64,000 bases of DNA from Streptomyces cinereus (GCA_014647715.1 BMPS01000008.1:1-64000); one strand, 5' to 3'; counted from the first letter of the stretch, positions 19,442 through 28,190 are shown. Made by a program: numbers and translations. The notes: a model not told the origin generated them from the letters alone.

Positions 19442-19867
19442 ATGTTAATTTTGACTCGCCGTGTTGGCGAAACGTTAATGATAGGTGACGAAGTCAGTGT
19501 CACCGTACTGGGTGTAAAAGGTAACCAAGTCAGACTGGGCGTCAATGCGCCAAAAGACATTGCCGTACACCGTGAAGAGATTTATCAAAGAATTCTGCAT
19601 GAACGGACTGGGCATGAACGCATGGGTTATGATACTCACCCAGTCGATTTTGCAGCCCATGATAGAATGGGTCAAGACCGCAGTGGTTTTGGGGCAGCCA
19701 ATCATGAGGCCTTTCCCCAAGAGCGCAGTAAACCCTCTCAACCGCGCAACAGCGGTCAGCAAATGGGTCATTTAGAAAACCGTGTGGAAAACCGCGGTTT
19801 TGGTCAGACCAGCAATAATTTTAACCCAGCTTTTGATCCGTTTGAGGACGATTATTTTAATCGTTAA
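19442..19867 (+). CDS. csrA: Carbon storage regulator CsrA with long C-terminal tail
   Basis: A 141-residue post-transcriptional regulator that binds GGA motifs in mRNA leaders as a dimer. Residues 1-55 are a canonical CsrA core ([42 protein letters not shown]) with the RNA-contacting Arg44 in the VHREEI segment. Residues about 56-141 are a Gly-, Asn-, Gln-, Arg- and Asp-rich disordered tail with repeated H(E/D)R(T/M)G units, ending in an acidic patch (FEDDYFNR). Standard CsrA is about 61-65 residues. Extended tails are known in Acinetobacter, but this one is longer. It overlaps or abuts the HopJ-family gene, suggesting co-expression. Confidence 0.93.
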   Translation: MLILTRRVGETLMIGDEVSVTVLGVKGNQVRLGVNAPKDIAVHREEIYQRILHERTGHERMGYDTHPVDFAAHDRMGQDRSGFGAANHEAFPQERSKPSQPRNSGQQMGHLENRVENRGFGQTSNNFNPAFDPFEDDYFNR

Positions 19868-19899
19868 TGACGGTCGCTATTTTGAATTTTGGAGTAACT

Positions 19900-20259
19900 A
19901 TGAGCGCTATTGATAAGCTAGAACTATCAAAACTATTAGCTAAATTAGAAAACAAATCGCTAGATTTTGCTTCCGTGTTAGCTATCATCGATAGTTATTA
20001 TGACTATCGCCCAACTGAGTTTGTCAATGGCGAAGTGCACAATGCGGCGGGTGAAAATGAAGGCAGTGCAAAAGTATTTGGCTTTGCACTACTCAACCAT
20101 TTGACCCAACAAGATACGCTAAAACTTTTTGCTGAGCACTATGACAGCGTTAAAGCAGAGCCGAAAGGTACGAACCATGCCAATATCCGTAACTTTAGCT
20201 TTTTTGGCTGGCAAGGCTTTTTGATGCAGCGTAACTGTTTAACGCCAAAAGCTGCATAA
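19900..20259 (+). CDS. HopJ-family protein
   Basis: A 119-residue small protein of the HopJ (type III effector-like, PF08888-type) family. The core YDYRPTEFVNGEVHNAAGENEGSAKVFGFA and the C-terminal HANIRNFSFFGWQGF are characteristic. Despite the name, homologues are widespread in bacteria without type III secretion and are probably cytosolic proteins of unknown role. The ATG at 19900 has GGAG 5 bases upstream. The longer form starting at 19867 would overlap the csrA stop by one base and lacks a ribosome site. It probably shares the csrA transcript. Confidence 0.8.
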   Translation: MSAIDKLELSKLLAKLENKSLDFASVLAIIDSYYDYRPTEFVNGEVHNAAGENEGSAKVFGFALLNHLTQQDTLKLFAEHYDSVKAEPKGTNHANIRNFSFFGWQGFLMQRNCLTPKAA

Positions 20260-20310
20260 CATCATCGAAAATACTTAAGTCTGGGAATCTAACCGTTTTT
20301 TGCGTCAAAC

Positions 20311-20337
20311 AAGGTAGCCGATGGGTTGCCTTTTTTT
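20311..20337 (+). terminator. Rho-independent terminator after csrA-hopJ
   Basis: AGGTAGCC-GATG-GGTTGCCT (one G-U pair) is followed by seven T. Confidence 0.8.
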
Positions 20338-20364
20338 ATGCAATAGTTTTGAGAGACTGATTGG

Positions 20365-20913
20365 TTATTGGTTTGCCCTTAACTGCTGGCGCATTTGTTT
20401 TTTTTGCTCACGGCGATGGCGAAAAAAATCCTGTAACAACGCGCGACTTTGCTCTGCCATTACGCCTTGTTTTACGGTCAAAAAATGATTATAAAACGCC
20501 ACTTGGCTAAAATCTTGCTGGCTGACAATCATCCCTGCTTTCGGCTCTGTCGCTGCAAATACCAAGCGCGACACTCTGGCGTGAATAATCGCTCCTAGAC
20601 ACATGGTGCAAGGCTCAAGCGTGACAAACAGCTCACAATCCGCTGGCAGACGGTAATTATCAAAATATTGACATGCTCGCCTTATTGCCACTATTTCGGC
20701 GTGGGCCGTGGCATCATGACTTAAAATCGGTTGATTGTAGCCTTTGGCGATGATGGTGCCTTGATGCACAATCACCGCACCCACTGGCACTTCCCCCAGC
20801 TGTCCGCCCTCAGCTGCAACGTCAAGCGCCGCTTGCATAAAGGCATAATCGGTGTCACAAAAGTCGCTGTCACAAAAGCCTGTTTCACAACAGTTATGCT
20901 CACTTGCATTCAT
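20365..20913 (-). CDS. tadA: tRNA adenosine(34) deaminase
   Basis: A 182-residue zinc deaminase that converts A34 of tRNA-Arg(ACG) to inosine. The His-Ala-Glu site (HAEIVAIRRAC) and the zinc-binding PCTMCLGAI are present, as are VPVGAVIV and ATAHAE. The C terminus is basic (RREQKKQMRQQLRANQ), as expected. The first 24 residues are an unusual Cys/Asp-rich extension (NCCETGFCDSDFCDTD) encoded by a 15-bp repeat. An internal Met at about residue 26 would give the usual length and may be an alternative start. The upstream ung gene ends 17 bases before its start, so ung-tadA is likely an operon. Confidence 0.92.
   Translation of the reverse strand: MNASEHNCCETGFCDSDFCDTDYAFMQAALDVAAEGGQLGEVPVGAVIVHQGTIIAKGYNQPILSHDATAHAEIVAIRRACQYFDNYRLPADCELFVTLEPCTMCLGAIIHARVSRLVFAATEPKAGMIVSQQDFSQVAFYNHFLTVKQGVMAEQSRALLQDFFRHRREQKKQMRQQLRANQ
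20851..20895. repeat. 15-bp coding tandem repeat, three copies
   Basis: Three units based on TGTCACAAAAG with 15-base period (20851-20865, 20866-20880, 20881-20895) encode the Cys/Asp-rich N-terminal extension of TadA. Confidence 0.75.
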
Positions 20914-20930
20914 TTATGATACCACCCAAA

Positions 20931-21647
20931 CTACTGTGGCAATTGCCAATCTATCGGGCTTTTGCCATGCGCTATCAGATAATCATTGGCTTTGGAAAAA
21001 GGACGCGTACCAAAAAAACCACCCCGATTGGCGCCAAGCGGTGATGGATGCGTGCCTGTAATGATTAAATGCTTAGATGTATCAATAAAACGGCCTTTTT
21101 TCTGCGCGTAACTCCCCCATAGGATAAAGACACAGTGCTCGCAGTGCTGATTAACAGCCTCAATTACCGCATCAGTGAACGTTTCCCAGCCAATACGCTG
21201 ATGACTGCCCGCCTGCCCTGCTTCTACCGATAACATACTATTGAGTAGCAGCACCCCTTGGGTTGCCCAATGGGTCAAATCGCCATGTTTTGACGGGGCA
21301 ATACCCAAATCGGCGGCGAGCTCTCGTAAAATATTTTGTAGACTCGGCGGTTTGGGAATGGCTTTCGGCACGGAAAAAGATAACCCCATCGCTTGTCCCG
21401 CGCCATGATACGGGTCTTGACCCAAAATCACTACTTTAACCTGCGACAAAGGCGTCAAGTTAAACGCATTGAACATTTGACTACCCGAGGGATAAATCAC
21501 TTTTTGCGCATGATATTGATCTCGCAAAAACTGGCGAATCTTATCCATATTGCTGCTAGTTAATTCTGTCGCCAAGGCGTGCTTCCAATCGTCCGGCATT
21601 TTGACATTGGCTAAAATTTGTTGTTGTTCAGGCGTTAATGTTTTCAT
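20931..21647 (-). CDS. ung: Uracil-DNA glycosylase, family 1
   Basis: A 238-residue base-excision enzyme that removes uracil from DNA. The water-activating motif GQDPYHG (about residue 75-81), the LLLNSMLSVEAGQAGSH segment, and the DNA-intercalating HPSPLGA loop are all present. The usual LLLN(T/A)VLTV motif reads LLLNSMLSV, a mild change. The start at 21647 has no strong ribosome site. It is followed at 17 bases by tadA on the same strand. Confidence 0.95.
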   Translation of the reverse strand: MKTLTPEQQQILANVKMPDDWKHALATELTSSNMDKIRQFLRDQYHAQKVIYPSGSQMFNAFNLTPLSQVKVVILGQDPYHGAGQAMGLSFSVPKAIPKPPSLQNILRELAADLGIAPSKHGDLTHWATQGVLLLNSMLSVEAGQAGSHQRIGWETFTDAVIEAVNQHCEHCVFILWGSYAQKKGRFIDTSKHLIITGTHPSPLGANRGGFFGTRPFSKANDYLIAHGKSPIDWQLPQ

Positions 21648-21666
21648 GGTTTATCTGCTATCAAAA

Positions 21667-21698
21667 AATTATAAAAAGCCAAAGAATTTCTTGGCTTT
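21667..21698 (-). terminator. Rho-independent terminator of the MaoC gene
   Basis: On the minus strand, AAAGCCAA and TTGGCTTT form an 8-bp stem with an 8-base loop, followed by TTTTTATAATTTTTT. It lies between the MaoC gene and ung. Confidence 0.7.
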
Positions 21699-21763
21699 AT
21701 TGTAGCAAATAATTGTCGTCAATAACTGCAACACTTTGATGCTGTCTATTCTATACCGACTGA

Positions 21764-22252
21764 TTATTCTGTGAAGGTTTGACGTAGGGTAAAATCGTCT
21801 AATTTGGCCGCTTCACGGCTGGTTTTTTCAGTGGGGGGAATCACTTGCGCTTCGCCTGTCACTACTGCTTTACCGTCTTGATTGGTCACTTGGCAATCTA
21901 ACACCACCCATTTTTTGCTATCGTCTTTACTTTTCACCGTCAAGGTCGCGGTTAAAGTATCATCGATATGCACAGGACGACGAAACGACAAACTTTGGTT
22001 CAGATAAATTGTCCCCAAGCCTGGAAATTTGGTACCAATCAAGGCTGATAATAGACCGGCTGTCCACATACCATGCGCAATCACGCCTTTAAACTGGCTT
22101 TGCTCGGCATACTCATTATCGAGATGCGCAGGGTTGTAGTCATGGGTAACAAGCGCAAATGCTTTGACATCATCTGCGGTCACTTGGCGGGTCATGCTGG
22201 CAGTTTGCCCGATAGTTAATTCCTCATAGGTAAAATTACTAAAAGTTGTCAT
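21764..22252 (-). CDS. MaoC-family (R)-specific enoyl-CoA hydratase
   Basis: A 162-residue single hot-dog-domain hydratase of the MaoC/PhaJ type, which hydrates trans-2-enoyl-CoA to (R)-3-hydroxyacyl-CoA. The hydratase-2 catalytic pair sits in ALVTHDYNPAHLDNEYA (Asp and His), followed by VIAHGMWTAGLLSALIG. The C-terminal 25 residues (KTSREAAKLDDFTLRQTFTE) extend beyond a minimal PhaJ. AAGGA about 6 bases before the ATG gives a clear start. It stands alone, with its own terminator. The role (polyester synthesis or fatty-acid breakdown) is not shown by context. Confidence 0.85.
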   Translation of the reverse strand: MTTFSNFTYEELTIGQTASMTRQVTADDVKAFALVTHDYNPAHLDNEYAEQSQFKGVIAHGMWTAGLLSALIGTKFPGLGTIYLNQSLSFRRPVHIDDTLTATLTVKSKDDSKKWVVLDCQVTNQDGKAVVTGEAQVIPPTEKTSREAAKLDDFTLRQTFTE

Positions 22253-22776
22253 TGTCCGTCCTTTTGTTTTTGTGGATCAATTTCATAAAACCATGATTGC
22301 AAAATCGTTTTAATGGTTTGACTATAGCATAAATTTTTCAAATTTTTATGAGAATGACTACGCATTCATGAACTCGTCTTACTTTAACAATTACAAATTT
22401 TTTATCTTTTTGCTTGACTTGATGAACTGCTAATAAAATCAAGCGTCTAGGATTTTTGCAGAAAAATAGGCAAAAAATTGAAAAAAATACAAGCTAGAAT
22501 TACAAATTTTTTTACGCTATATTGTGCGAAATAATAAAACAACCCCTAGATATAGTAGTTTTTTGCAAAACCTTGCAATAATACGGCAATGACTTTGCGA
22601 TGCTAGATAAGTGATGTAGCTTTGGCTCAAAAGCGGTATTTAAAAGCGGCATACACACTCACTATACTTTCGGTTAGCTGTTTTACTTGGCATTTTTATC
22701 TCACCACCTCTCACTCAGCGCCTTTTTAATACATACAGATATGACGTTGATAAACAGGTAAAAAAAGGAACGTATT
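22253..22776 (+). promoter_or_regulatory. nrdA upstream region with candidate NrdR boxes
   Basis: This 524-base gap is AT-rich. Two NrdR-box-like palindromes, ACGCTATATTGTGCGA (22514-22529) and CCCCTAGATATAGTAG (22543-22558), are 29 bases apart. The second has the symmetric core CTAgATATAG. NrdR normally binds paired 16-bp boxes about 31 bases apart before nrd genes, so spacing and box 1 are imperfect. AAGGAA precedes the nrdA ATG. No other element was recognised. Confidence 0.35.
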
Positions 22777-25065
22777 ATGACTCGTACTGAAGACATCCTC
22801 GTGCAGAAACGCGATGGGCGTTTGGAAAAAATTGATTTGGATAAGATTCACCGAGTCATCGAGTGGGCAGCAGAAGGACTTGATAATGTATCTGTTTCGC
22901 AAGTAGAAATCAGCTCACATATCCAGTTTTATGACAAAATCACCACCAAAAGCATCCATGAAACCATCATTAAATCAGCCGCGGATTTGATTTCTGCGGC
23001 AACGCCTGATTATCAATATTTGGCAGCGCGATTGGCAATTTTTCATTTACGCAAAATCGCGTTTGGTCAGTTTGAGCCGCCGCATTTGTTTGACCATGTC
23101 ACCAAACTGACCCAAGAAGGTCGGTATGATGCCCATATTTTGCAAGACTTTAGCAAAGAAGAATTTGATATACTCAATGACTATATTGACCACAACCGTG
23201 ATTTAAGCTTTGCGTATGCCGCCGTCAAACAAATGGAAGGCAAATATTTGGTGCAAGACCGCGTCACCAAACAAGTCTTTGAAAGCCCACAATTTTTGTA
23301 TATGCTCGTCGGCATGTGCCTGTTTGCCAGTTACGACAAACAATATGACAAGGCCGCGCGATTAGATTATATCAAACGCTTTTATGACACCACGTCTACT
23401 TTCAAAATCTCACTGCCAACGCCAATCATGTCGGGCGTGCGTACCCCATCGCGTCAATTCAGCTCATGTGTACTCATCGAATGTGATGATAGCTTAGATA
23501 GTATCAATGCCACCACCAGTGCCATCGTGCGTTATGTGTCACAGCGTGCCGGTATTGGTGTCAATGCGGGTCGTATTCGCGCATTAGGTAGCCCAATCCG
23601 TGGCGGTGAAGCGCAGCACACCGGCTGTATTCCTTTTTATAAACTATTCCAAACTGCCGTCAAATGCTGCTCACAAGGCGGCGTGCGCGGTGGTGCAGCG
23701 ACGTTGTTCTACCCTATTTGGCATTTGGAAGTGGAAAATCTGCTGGTGCTCAAAAATAACCGCGGCGTGGAAGACAACCGTGTTCGCCACATGGATTATG
23801 GCGTACAAATCAATAAAACCATCTATACCCGATTGATTAAAAATCAAAACGTGACCCTGTTTTCCCCATCGGATGTGCCAGGTTTGTACGATGCTTTCTT
23901 TGCCGATCAAGCCGAGTTTGAGCGTTTGTATGAGCAATATGAGCAAGATGAATCCATTCGCAAACGCAGTGTGCCGGCGCAAGAGTTGTTTAGCCTGATG
24001 ATGCAAGAGCGTGCCAGCACAGGTCGTATCTATGTGCAAAACGTTGACCATTGCAATACCCACAGTCCGTTTGACCCAAGTGTTGCGCCAATTCGCCAAT
24101 CCAACCTATGTATGGAAATCGCGCTACCGACACAACCGCTTGATAACATCAATGATGAAAGCGGTGAAATCGCCCTTTGTACGTTATCAGGCATTAACTT
24201 GGGTGAAATCAATCAATTAGAAGACATCAAAGAGCCAGCGGAACTGATCGTACGTGCGCTAGATGCCTTGCTTGACTACCAAGACTATCCTGTCGTCGCT
24301 GCTAAAAATGGCTCTATGAAACGCCGCACGCTGGGTATTGGTGTCATCAACTACGCCTATTATCTTGCCAAAAACGGCACCAAATATTCAGATCCTACGG
24401 CGCTCGGTTTAACCCATCGCACTTTTGAAGCCTTACAGTATTATTTGTTGGTGGCATCCAATAAACTGGCTAAAGAGCAAGGCGCGTGTCCTGCATTTGG
24501 CGATACCACGTATTCACAAGGTATTTTACCGATTGATACGTATAAAGCAGATATTGATGCGATTTGCAATGAGCCGCTACAACTCGACTGGGAAGCACTG
24601 CGTCACGATATCAAAACCCACGGTCTTCGCAACTCGACCTTGACCGCCTTGATGCCATCAGAAACCTCTAGCCAGATTGCTAACGCAACTAATGGTATTG
24701 AGCCACCCCGCGGTCTGGTATCTGTCAAAGCATCAAAAGACGGTATTTTAAAACAAGTGGTGCCTGAGATTGATAAGCTCAAAGATCAATACGAGCTATT
24801 ATGGCAAATGCCAAATAACAAAGGTTATTTGAGTCTTGTGGCGATTATGCAAAAATTCATTGACCAAAGTATCTCAGCCAATACCAACTACGATCCAACC
24901 AAGTTTGAAGATAGCCGTGTCCCGATGAAGGTGATGATTCAAGACTTGTTGATGGCGTATAAATTGGGCGTTAAAACACTGTACTATCATAACACCCGTG
25001 ATGGCGCAAATGATGCACAAGACGACCTTGAAAATGGCTGTGCTGGTGGTGCTTGTACTTTATAA
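22777..25065 (+). CDS. nrdA: Class Ia ribonucleotide reductase, alpha subunit
   Basis: A 762-residue large subunit that reduces ribonucleoside diphosphates to deoxy forms. An N-terminal ATP-cone (1-95, VQKRDGRLEKIDLDKIHRVI) gives dATP feedback control. The active site Asn-Leu-Cys-x-Glu is in QSNLCMEIALPTQPL, and the first redox Cys is in RQFSSCVLIECDDS. The C-terminal swinging pair is Cys755 and Cys760 (CAGGACTL). All catalytic residues are seen. The beta subunit nrdB, which carries the radical, is not adjacent. The gene starts with a good ribosome site (AAGGAA) and ends in a terminator at 25076. Confidence 0.97.
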   Translation: MTRTEDILVQKRDGRLEKIDLDKIHRVIEWAAEGLDNVSVSQVEISSHIQFYDKITTKSIHETIIKSAADLISAATPDYQYLAARLAIFHLRKIAFGQFEPPHLFDHVTKLTQEGRYDAHILQDFSKEEFDILNDYIDHNRDLSFAYAAVKQMEGKYLVQDRVTKQVFESPQFLYMLVGMCLFASYDKQYDKAARLDYIKRFYDTTSTFKISLPTPIMSGVRTPSRQFSSCVLIECDDSLDSINATTSAIVRYVSQRAGIGVNAGRIRALGSPIRGGEAQHTGCIPFYKLFQTAVKCCSQGGVRGGAATLFYPIWHLEVENLLVLKNNRGVEDNRVRHMDYGVQINKTIYTRLIKNQNVTLFSPSDVPGLYDAFFADQAEFERLYEQYEQDESIRKRSVPAQELFSLMMQERASTGRIYVQNVDHCNTHSPFDPSVAPIRQSNLCMEIALPTQPLDNINDESGEIALCTLSGINLGEINQLEDIKEPAELIVRALDALLDYQDYPVVAAKNGSMKRRTLGIGVINYAYYLAKNGTKYSDPTALGLTHRTFEALQYYLLVASNKLAKEQGACPAFGDTTYSQGILPIDTYKADIDAICNEPLQLDWEALRHDIKTHGLRNSTLTALMPSETSSQIANATNGIEPPRGLVSVKASKDGILKQVVPEIDKLKDQYELLWQMPNNKGYLSLVAIMQKFIDQSISANTNYDPTKFEDSRVPMKVMIQDLLMAYKLGVKTLYYHNTRDGANDAQDDLENGCAGGACTL

Positions 25066-25075
25066 AAGATTATTT

Positions 25076-25109
25076 AGGGATAATACTGATGGATTATCCC
25101 TCGTTTTTT
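25076..25109 (+). terminator. Rho-independent terminator of nrdA
   Basis: AGGGATAAT (25076-25084) pairs perfectly with ATTATCCCT (25093-25101), followed by a T run. Confidence 0.88.
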
Positions 25110-25125
25110 ATTCCGTGATTTATGT

Positions 25126-25344
25126 TCAGTAAAAATAAATAAAAATGGCATAACCCGTTAACTGATTATGCCATAGGTGATAATAGATATTACCAGTATC
25201 TATTATCAGGAAGTTAAGGCTATCGACTTCCACAAGTGGTATTGATAGTAAAATAACTTCTCTAGGTTTTGAGCCTGATATTTTACACGCAATCAATATT
25301 CCTTGTTCATCAAAATTACATGAAGTGATAGTCGTTATTTTCAT
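25126..25344 (-). CDS. Small AT-rich hypothetical ORF
   Basis: A 72-codon frame in an AT-rich patch between nrdA and the MscS gene. The predicted product (MKITTITSCNFDEQGILIAC...) has some beta-strand character but no recognised motif. There is no good ribosome site before its ATG. A 9-bp perfect hairpin (ATGGCATAA/TTATGCCAT, 25145-25174) lies inside its 3' part. It may be a real accessory gene or chance; support is weak. Confidence 0.25.
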   Translation of the reverse strand: MKITTITSCNFDEQGILIACKISGSKPREVILLSIPLVEVDSLNFLIIDTGNIYYHLWHNQLTGYAIFIYFY

Positions 25345-25348
25345 TTTA

Positions 25349-25480
25349 AGGAAAATAATACTATATAAAGATGAAAAAGGTACATATGTTTTAAGGCATT
25401 CCTTTACTACTGAAAGTGGTAAGAAAATTGTGTCTAAGAATGGAAAGCCTTTTAAAATCTATATTAGTAATAACAAATAG
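25349..25480 (+). pseudogene. Possible 3' remnant of a small gene
   Basis: A plus-strand frame with no ATG, GTG or TTG at a usable position ends at TAG (25478-25480). It reads like a protein tail (KDEKGTYVLRHSF, then SGKKIVSKNGKPFKIYI). It is followed by a terminator-like hairpin at 25513. Composition is lower in G+C than the flanking genes. This may be the remains of a horizontally acquired gene; the family is not recognised. Confidence 0.3.
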
Positions 25481-25512
25481 ATTTTAACTCTTAAATTATT
25501 TCAATGTAACAT

Positions 25513-25546
25513 CTAGGTTTTTATTATTAAAAGCCTAGAAATTTTT
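25513..25546 (+). terminator. Terminator-like hairpin
   Basis: CTAGGTTTTT (25513-25522) pairs imperfectly with AAAAGCCTAG (25529-25538), followed by AAATTTTTCTT. It is downstream of the gene remnant. Confidence 0.45.
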
Positions 25547-25566
25547 CTTACATAGGATGTTTAAAC

Positions 25567-25737
25567 TTGAAAAGCCCTTTGATTGTTTATGCCATTTTAC
25601 TGATGAACCTTACCTCGTGTGCTTCTTTGCCGCAAACATACGATAGCCCGATTCCTGTCTATGTTGACTTGGGTGATGCCACACCTGCCACCACCCTGCC
25701 CAATTCAAAAGCCAATGCCCAAACCATGAGTCACTAA
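25567..25737 (+). CDS. Small predicted lipoprotein (TTG start)
   Basis: A 56-codon gene. From TTG at 25567 it encodes MKSPLIVYAILLMNLTSC, a short signal peptide ending in the lipobox LTSC, then about 38 residues with PIPVYVDLGDATPATTLPNS. AGGA (25554-25557) lies 9 bases before the TTG; an internal ATG at 25603 would remove most of the signal peptide. The stop overlaps the convergent MscS gene's stop by 4 bases. The mature peptide would be anchored to a membrane. No family is recognised. The coding case rests on the lipobox, ribosome site and exact fit between neighbours. Confidence 0.55.
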   Translation: MKSPLIVYAILLMNLTSCASLPQTYDSPIPVYVDLGDATPATTLPNSKANAQTMSH

Positions 25738-27530
25738 GGCTTGGTATCAGGCTTGTCTGATTGTGCCAGCTTTTCTGACCCCGCCACTTTATCTTTCACA
25801 GGTACAGTATTAGCAAAATTTGAATAGGTAACATCAATCGGTTTGCCCATCATCACACGGCTGGTCGGTAACGCATTTTTGAGCCCCACCTCTTTCATCA
25901 TCTCAGCAATTTTTAAAATCATATCGGTTTGTTTTTGATTAAAATCCATCGCGCCTTTCACATTGAGATAACATCGCACTTCAACAAGATAAGCGTCTTG
26001 CTGAGTGCCAGAGATACGCACTTGATTCCACACACTGTTGGTGTCCGGATGATTGGTGATATAAATTTGTGTTTGCTCCATAAATTCACGTAATTTCTCG
26101 ATGTCGCTATCACGAGAGATATAGAACACTTGCGAAAAATGAAACATGTCGCGCTGCGAGACATTTTCAATGCTCATCGATGAGAAGTTACCATTCGGAA
26201 TCGTTACCACTGTGCGATCGGTGGTACGCAGACGGGTGGAGCGGATACCGATGTCTTCAACCGTACCTTCTTGCGTGCCAAAGCGGCAGTAGTCGCCCAC
26301 ATTTACAGGCTGGTCAGCAACGACCGATACGCTGCCCACTAAGTTTTCAACCGTTTTTTGTGCACCCAAGGCCAACGCCACACCACCAATTCCCAATGCG
26401 GCAATACCTGTGGTTAAGTCGTAGCCTAGATTACCCAAAATCACAATGGTCGCAATCGCAATCAAAATCAATTTTACGACTTTTCGCAGCAGATTTAGGA
26501 CAGATAGCCGCTCTGGATGATGATTATTGCTGGCATAGTTTTCTGCACGTTTAAAAATCAAATCCAAAATACGTAAAATCAACCATACCATGGATACCCA
26601 AGATAAAATATCGGCAAGGTTGGACGCCATATTGCGCACAACCAAATTAATCCCCACCAAAATCATGGCTTCTTTGATAATCAGCGCCGTCAGCACCATT
26701 GCGGCAGGTACAACCACGCGCCCATCAATCGGAAATTGCTTTTCTTTATCTGGGTGAGTCGCTAGATAAATCCGCGTGATAATCATATATAAGATTTGGC
26801 TAATCAATAGACAGGCGAGATAAGTCGCTATCATGAGCGCAATCACTGCCCCGATGTGCCCAAGACTATAGCCCTTAATATCTTTCTCAATCCATTGTTT
26901 GGGAATGTACTTTTCTACCAGTGTCGGCTGGGTAACGAGTGATAACGACGCAACTTCTTGCAAGGTTTGTTGTGAAATCAGCCAAATATTGGTGCCGTTA
27001 GATTGCTTGACACGCTGCATTAAGATATCAATACTCTTTTTGTCAGCCGTGGGATTGTTGATCTCCCCTACCTTATCGAGATTGGGCGCTAGTTTGTCAT
27101 CGAGATTGCCGGTAGGGTCATTGCTGATTTGTAGCTGCTCGTTGATACGTCCGCCGCTATCGAGTGCCGATTTTAAAGATTCGAGCGTGCCACTGGGGTC
27201 TTTGGTAGAACTTAAATCCACATAACGGCTGGCGAGCATCCAATCACTTTTTGCCAAGGCTTGAATAAAGCCTTGCACGCTACCGCGCGGGGTATCACGC
27301 CCAAAGGTGTCTTGTGGGGTGGCTGTGCCGCTGGCGCTACTCGCTGATTTGCTGCTATCAGCCGCCCATACAGCGGTGGGTTTGACACTGGTGATAACCA
27401 TGAGTAAAGCAAACAATGCCATCATAAAACAACGGCGGTATAAAGAGGGTACATCAGCATGATGCTGACATTGATTAAGAGACTTTGACAACTGCATAAA
27501 CTTCCCAAAATTTGTAAAACGCTCAGACAT
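25734..27530 (-). CDS. MscS-family mechanosensitive ion channel
   Basis: A 598-residue inner-membrane channel that opens under membrane tension. A hydrophobic N-terminal segment around residues 35-55 (ALFALLMVITSVKPTAVWA) is a signal peptide. A periplasmic domain of about 150 residues follows, then four to five helices (220-370). The pore helix reads LTTGIAALGIGGVALALGAQKTVENLVGS, followed by the beta domain (VGDYCRFGTQEGTVEDIGIRSTRLRTTD) and the C-terminal cytoplasmic domain. It is larger than E. coli MscS (286) and closer in layout to the YbdG/MscM class. The start may be a Met 11 or 36 codons further in; none has a strong ribosome site. Confidence 0.88.
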   Translation of the reverse strand: MSERFTNFGKFMQLSKSLNQCQHHADVPSLYRRCFMMALFALLMVITSVKPTAVWAADSSKSASSASGTATPQDTFGRDTPRGSVQGFIQALAKSDWMLASRYVDLSSTKDPSGTLESLKSALDSGGRINEQLQISNDPTGNLDDKLAPNLDKVGEINNPTADKKSIDILMQRVKQSNGTNIWLISQQTLQEVASLSLVTQPTLVEKYIPKQWIEKDIKGYSLGHIGAVIALMIATYLACLLISQILYMIITRIYLATHPDKEKQFPIDGRVVVPAAMVLTALIIKEAMILVGINLVVRNMASNLADILSWVSMVWLILRILDLIFKRAENYASNNHHPERLSVLNLLRKVVKLILIAIATIVILGNLGYDLTTGIAALGIGGVALALGAQKTVENLVGSVSVVADQPVNVGDYCRFGTQEGTVEDIGIRSTRLRTTDRTVVTIPNGNFSSMSIENVSQRDMFHFSQVFYISRDSDIEKLREFMEQTQIYITNHPDTNSVWNQVRISGTQQDAYLVEVRCYLNVKGAMDFNQKQTDMILKIAEMMKEVGLKNALPTSRVMMGKPIDVTYSNFANTVPVKDKVAGSEKLAQSDKPDTKP

Positions 27531-27713
27531 AATTAGGCTAATAGTTAGGCCAGATGATAGCGGCCTTGCTTTATGCTTTAAGAAACCTTAAATTGCAATG
27601 CGCTTATTCTGAATAAAGTATTTCGTCTTGTAGGTATAACTGCTAAAATACGCGAATTATTTGATTTTATCAGTTTTAAATTCCAAAAACACTTTTAAAT
27701 GCATTGAGTTATT

Positions 27714-28151
27714 ATGTTTAATTTACATCCACAACTAGCAAAAGATACTTTTTTGGTGGGCGAATTTCCGTTATCTACTTGCCGCTTGATGAACGACTGT
27801 CAATTTCCTTGGTTGATTTTAATTCCGCGTGTACCCGGTATCAAAGAATTATATGAACTATCCGCCAGTGACCAAGCCCAGTTTTTACGTGAATCCAGCT
27901 GGCTATCAAGTCAGCTTGCCAAAACTTTTCAAGCCGACAAAATGAACATCGCCGCGCTTGGCAACCAAGTGCCGCAATTGCATTTTCATCATATCGTGCG
28001 CTACCAAAATGACATTGCTTGGCCCAATCCGGTATGGGGTAATCCAGCCATCCCTTATACCCCTGAAGTGCTGAGCCATATGCAGCAGACACTGATGATG
28101 GCACTGCGGGGTCATCGTGATATGCCATTTGATTGGCAAATGAACGTCTAA
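27714..28151 (+). CDS. HIT-domain protein
   Basis: A 145-residue histidine-triad family protein. The nucleotide-binding strand and catalytic region read LHFHHIVRYQND, which keeps the H-x-H-H order of a shortened triad, preceded by FPWLILIPRVPG. HIT proteins hydrolyse nucleoside phosphoramidates or dinucleotides. The third His of a canonical HxHxH is shifted, so this belongs to a divergent HIT group common in gammaproteobacteria. It ends 39 bases before the class III cyclase gene and probably shares its transcript. Confidence 0.82.
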   Translation: MFNLHPQLAKDTFLVGEFPLSTCRLMNDCQFPWLILIPRVPGIKELYELSASDQAQFLRESSWLSSQLAKTFQADKMNIAALGNQVPQLHFHHIVRYQNDIAWPNPVWGNPAIPYTPEVLSHMQQTLMMALRGHRDMPFDWQMNV

Positions 28152-28190
28152 AAAAAATTTTACCACGAGGCACGAGGTAGACAAACTAAA

